Shown: in pieces, positions 5,943-6,053 of the stretch | How positions within the stretch are numbered: the first letter of the stretch is position 1 | Layout of the letters: each line of letters starts with the position of its first letter | Source of the DNA: an uncultured Hyphomicrobiales bacterium | GTDB taxonomy: Bacteria > Pseudomonadota > Alphaproteobacteria > Rhizobiales > Beijerinckiaceae | Assembly (NCBI GenBank): GCA_903916165.1 | Contig: CAIWVR010000333.1 | Span: 1 to 6,053 of the forward strand | Reading direction: 5' to 3' | Length of the DNA: 6,053 nucleotides | Notes under the pieces: generated by a model | Told to the model about the DNA's origin: nothing | The model's input: the letters and a program-made list of their open reading frames with translations, nothing else | Database searches by the model: none | Made by a program: the position numbers and the translations under genes

Positions 5943-6053
5943 ATAATCAACACCGCCCGACAAGCCATCTCGCCTGCACGCCTCGCTGGTGCCGCTGTGC
6001 GCAGCGAGAAAGCGACGTGGCGCATCCTTCATTGCTGCTGCAATCCCTTTGGG

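Overview
The window looks like chromosomal DNA from a high-GC Gram-negative bacterium. Codon choice (mostly G/C in third position) and the style of the HicAB and DinJ-YafQ proteins suggest an alphaproteobacterium, possibly a sphingomonad. That placement is an inference; no rRNA or other marker gene is present.

Left two thirds (2-4422): the 3' part of one RND efflux permease gene and a complete second one, joined by an ATGA stop/start overlap. The pair matches the MdtB/MdtC (Pseudomonas MuxB/MuxC) heteromeric inner-membrane pumps. The periplasmic adaptor (MdtA) and the N-terminal ~590 residues of MdtB would lie upstream. No outer-membrane channel gene follows within the window.

Right third (4423-6053): a patchwork of small, partly broken accessory genes. 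After a short unassigned spacer comes a HicA toxin gene with a consensus -35 box and a perfect 9+9 bp inverted repeat ending one base before its ATG. A hicB antitoxin gene follows one base after hicA. Its product is HicB-like only for about 56 residues; the rest looks like the antisense of another gene, so a rearrangement junction near 5000 is likely. Reading leftward from about 5189 or 5150 is an unidentified minus-strand reading frame that may be the real gene behind that tail. Next is a complete DinJ-YafQ toxin-antitoxin operon (5249-5783) with its own palindromic operator and a 14-nt gene overlap. Immediately after it, on the minus strand, lies a short remnant of an IS3-family transposase, with a frameshift in a G6/C6 run and truncation on both sides. 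The last ~110 bases are not recognised.

The efflux genes would form a proton-driven drug exporter. The downstream part reads as a toxin-antitoxin and IS graveyard where at least two insertions or deletions have occurred. The DinJ-YafQ pair looks intact. The HicAB pair has an intact-looking toxin and a compromised antitoxin.
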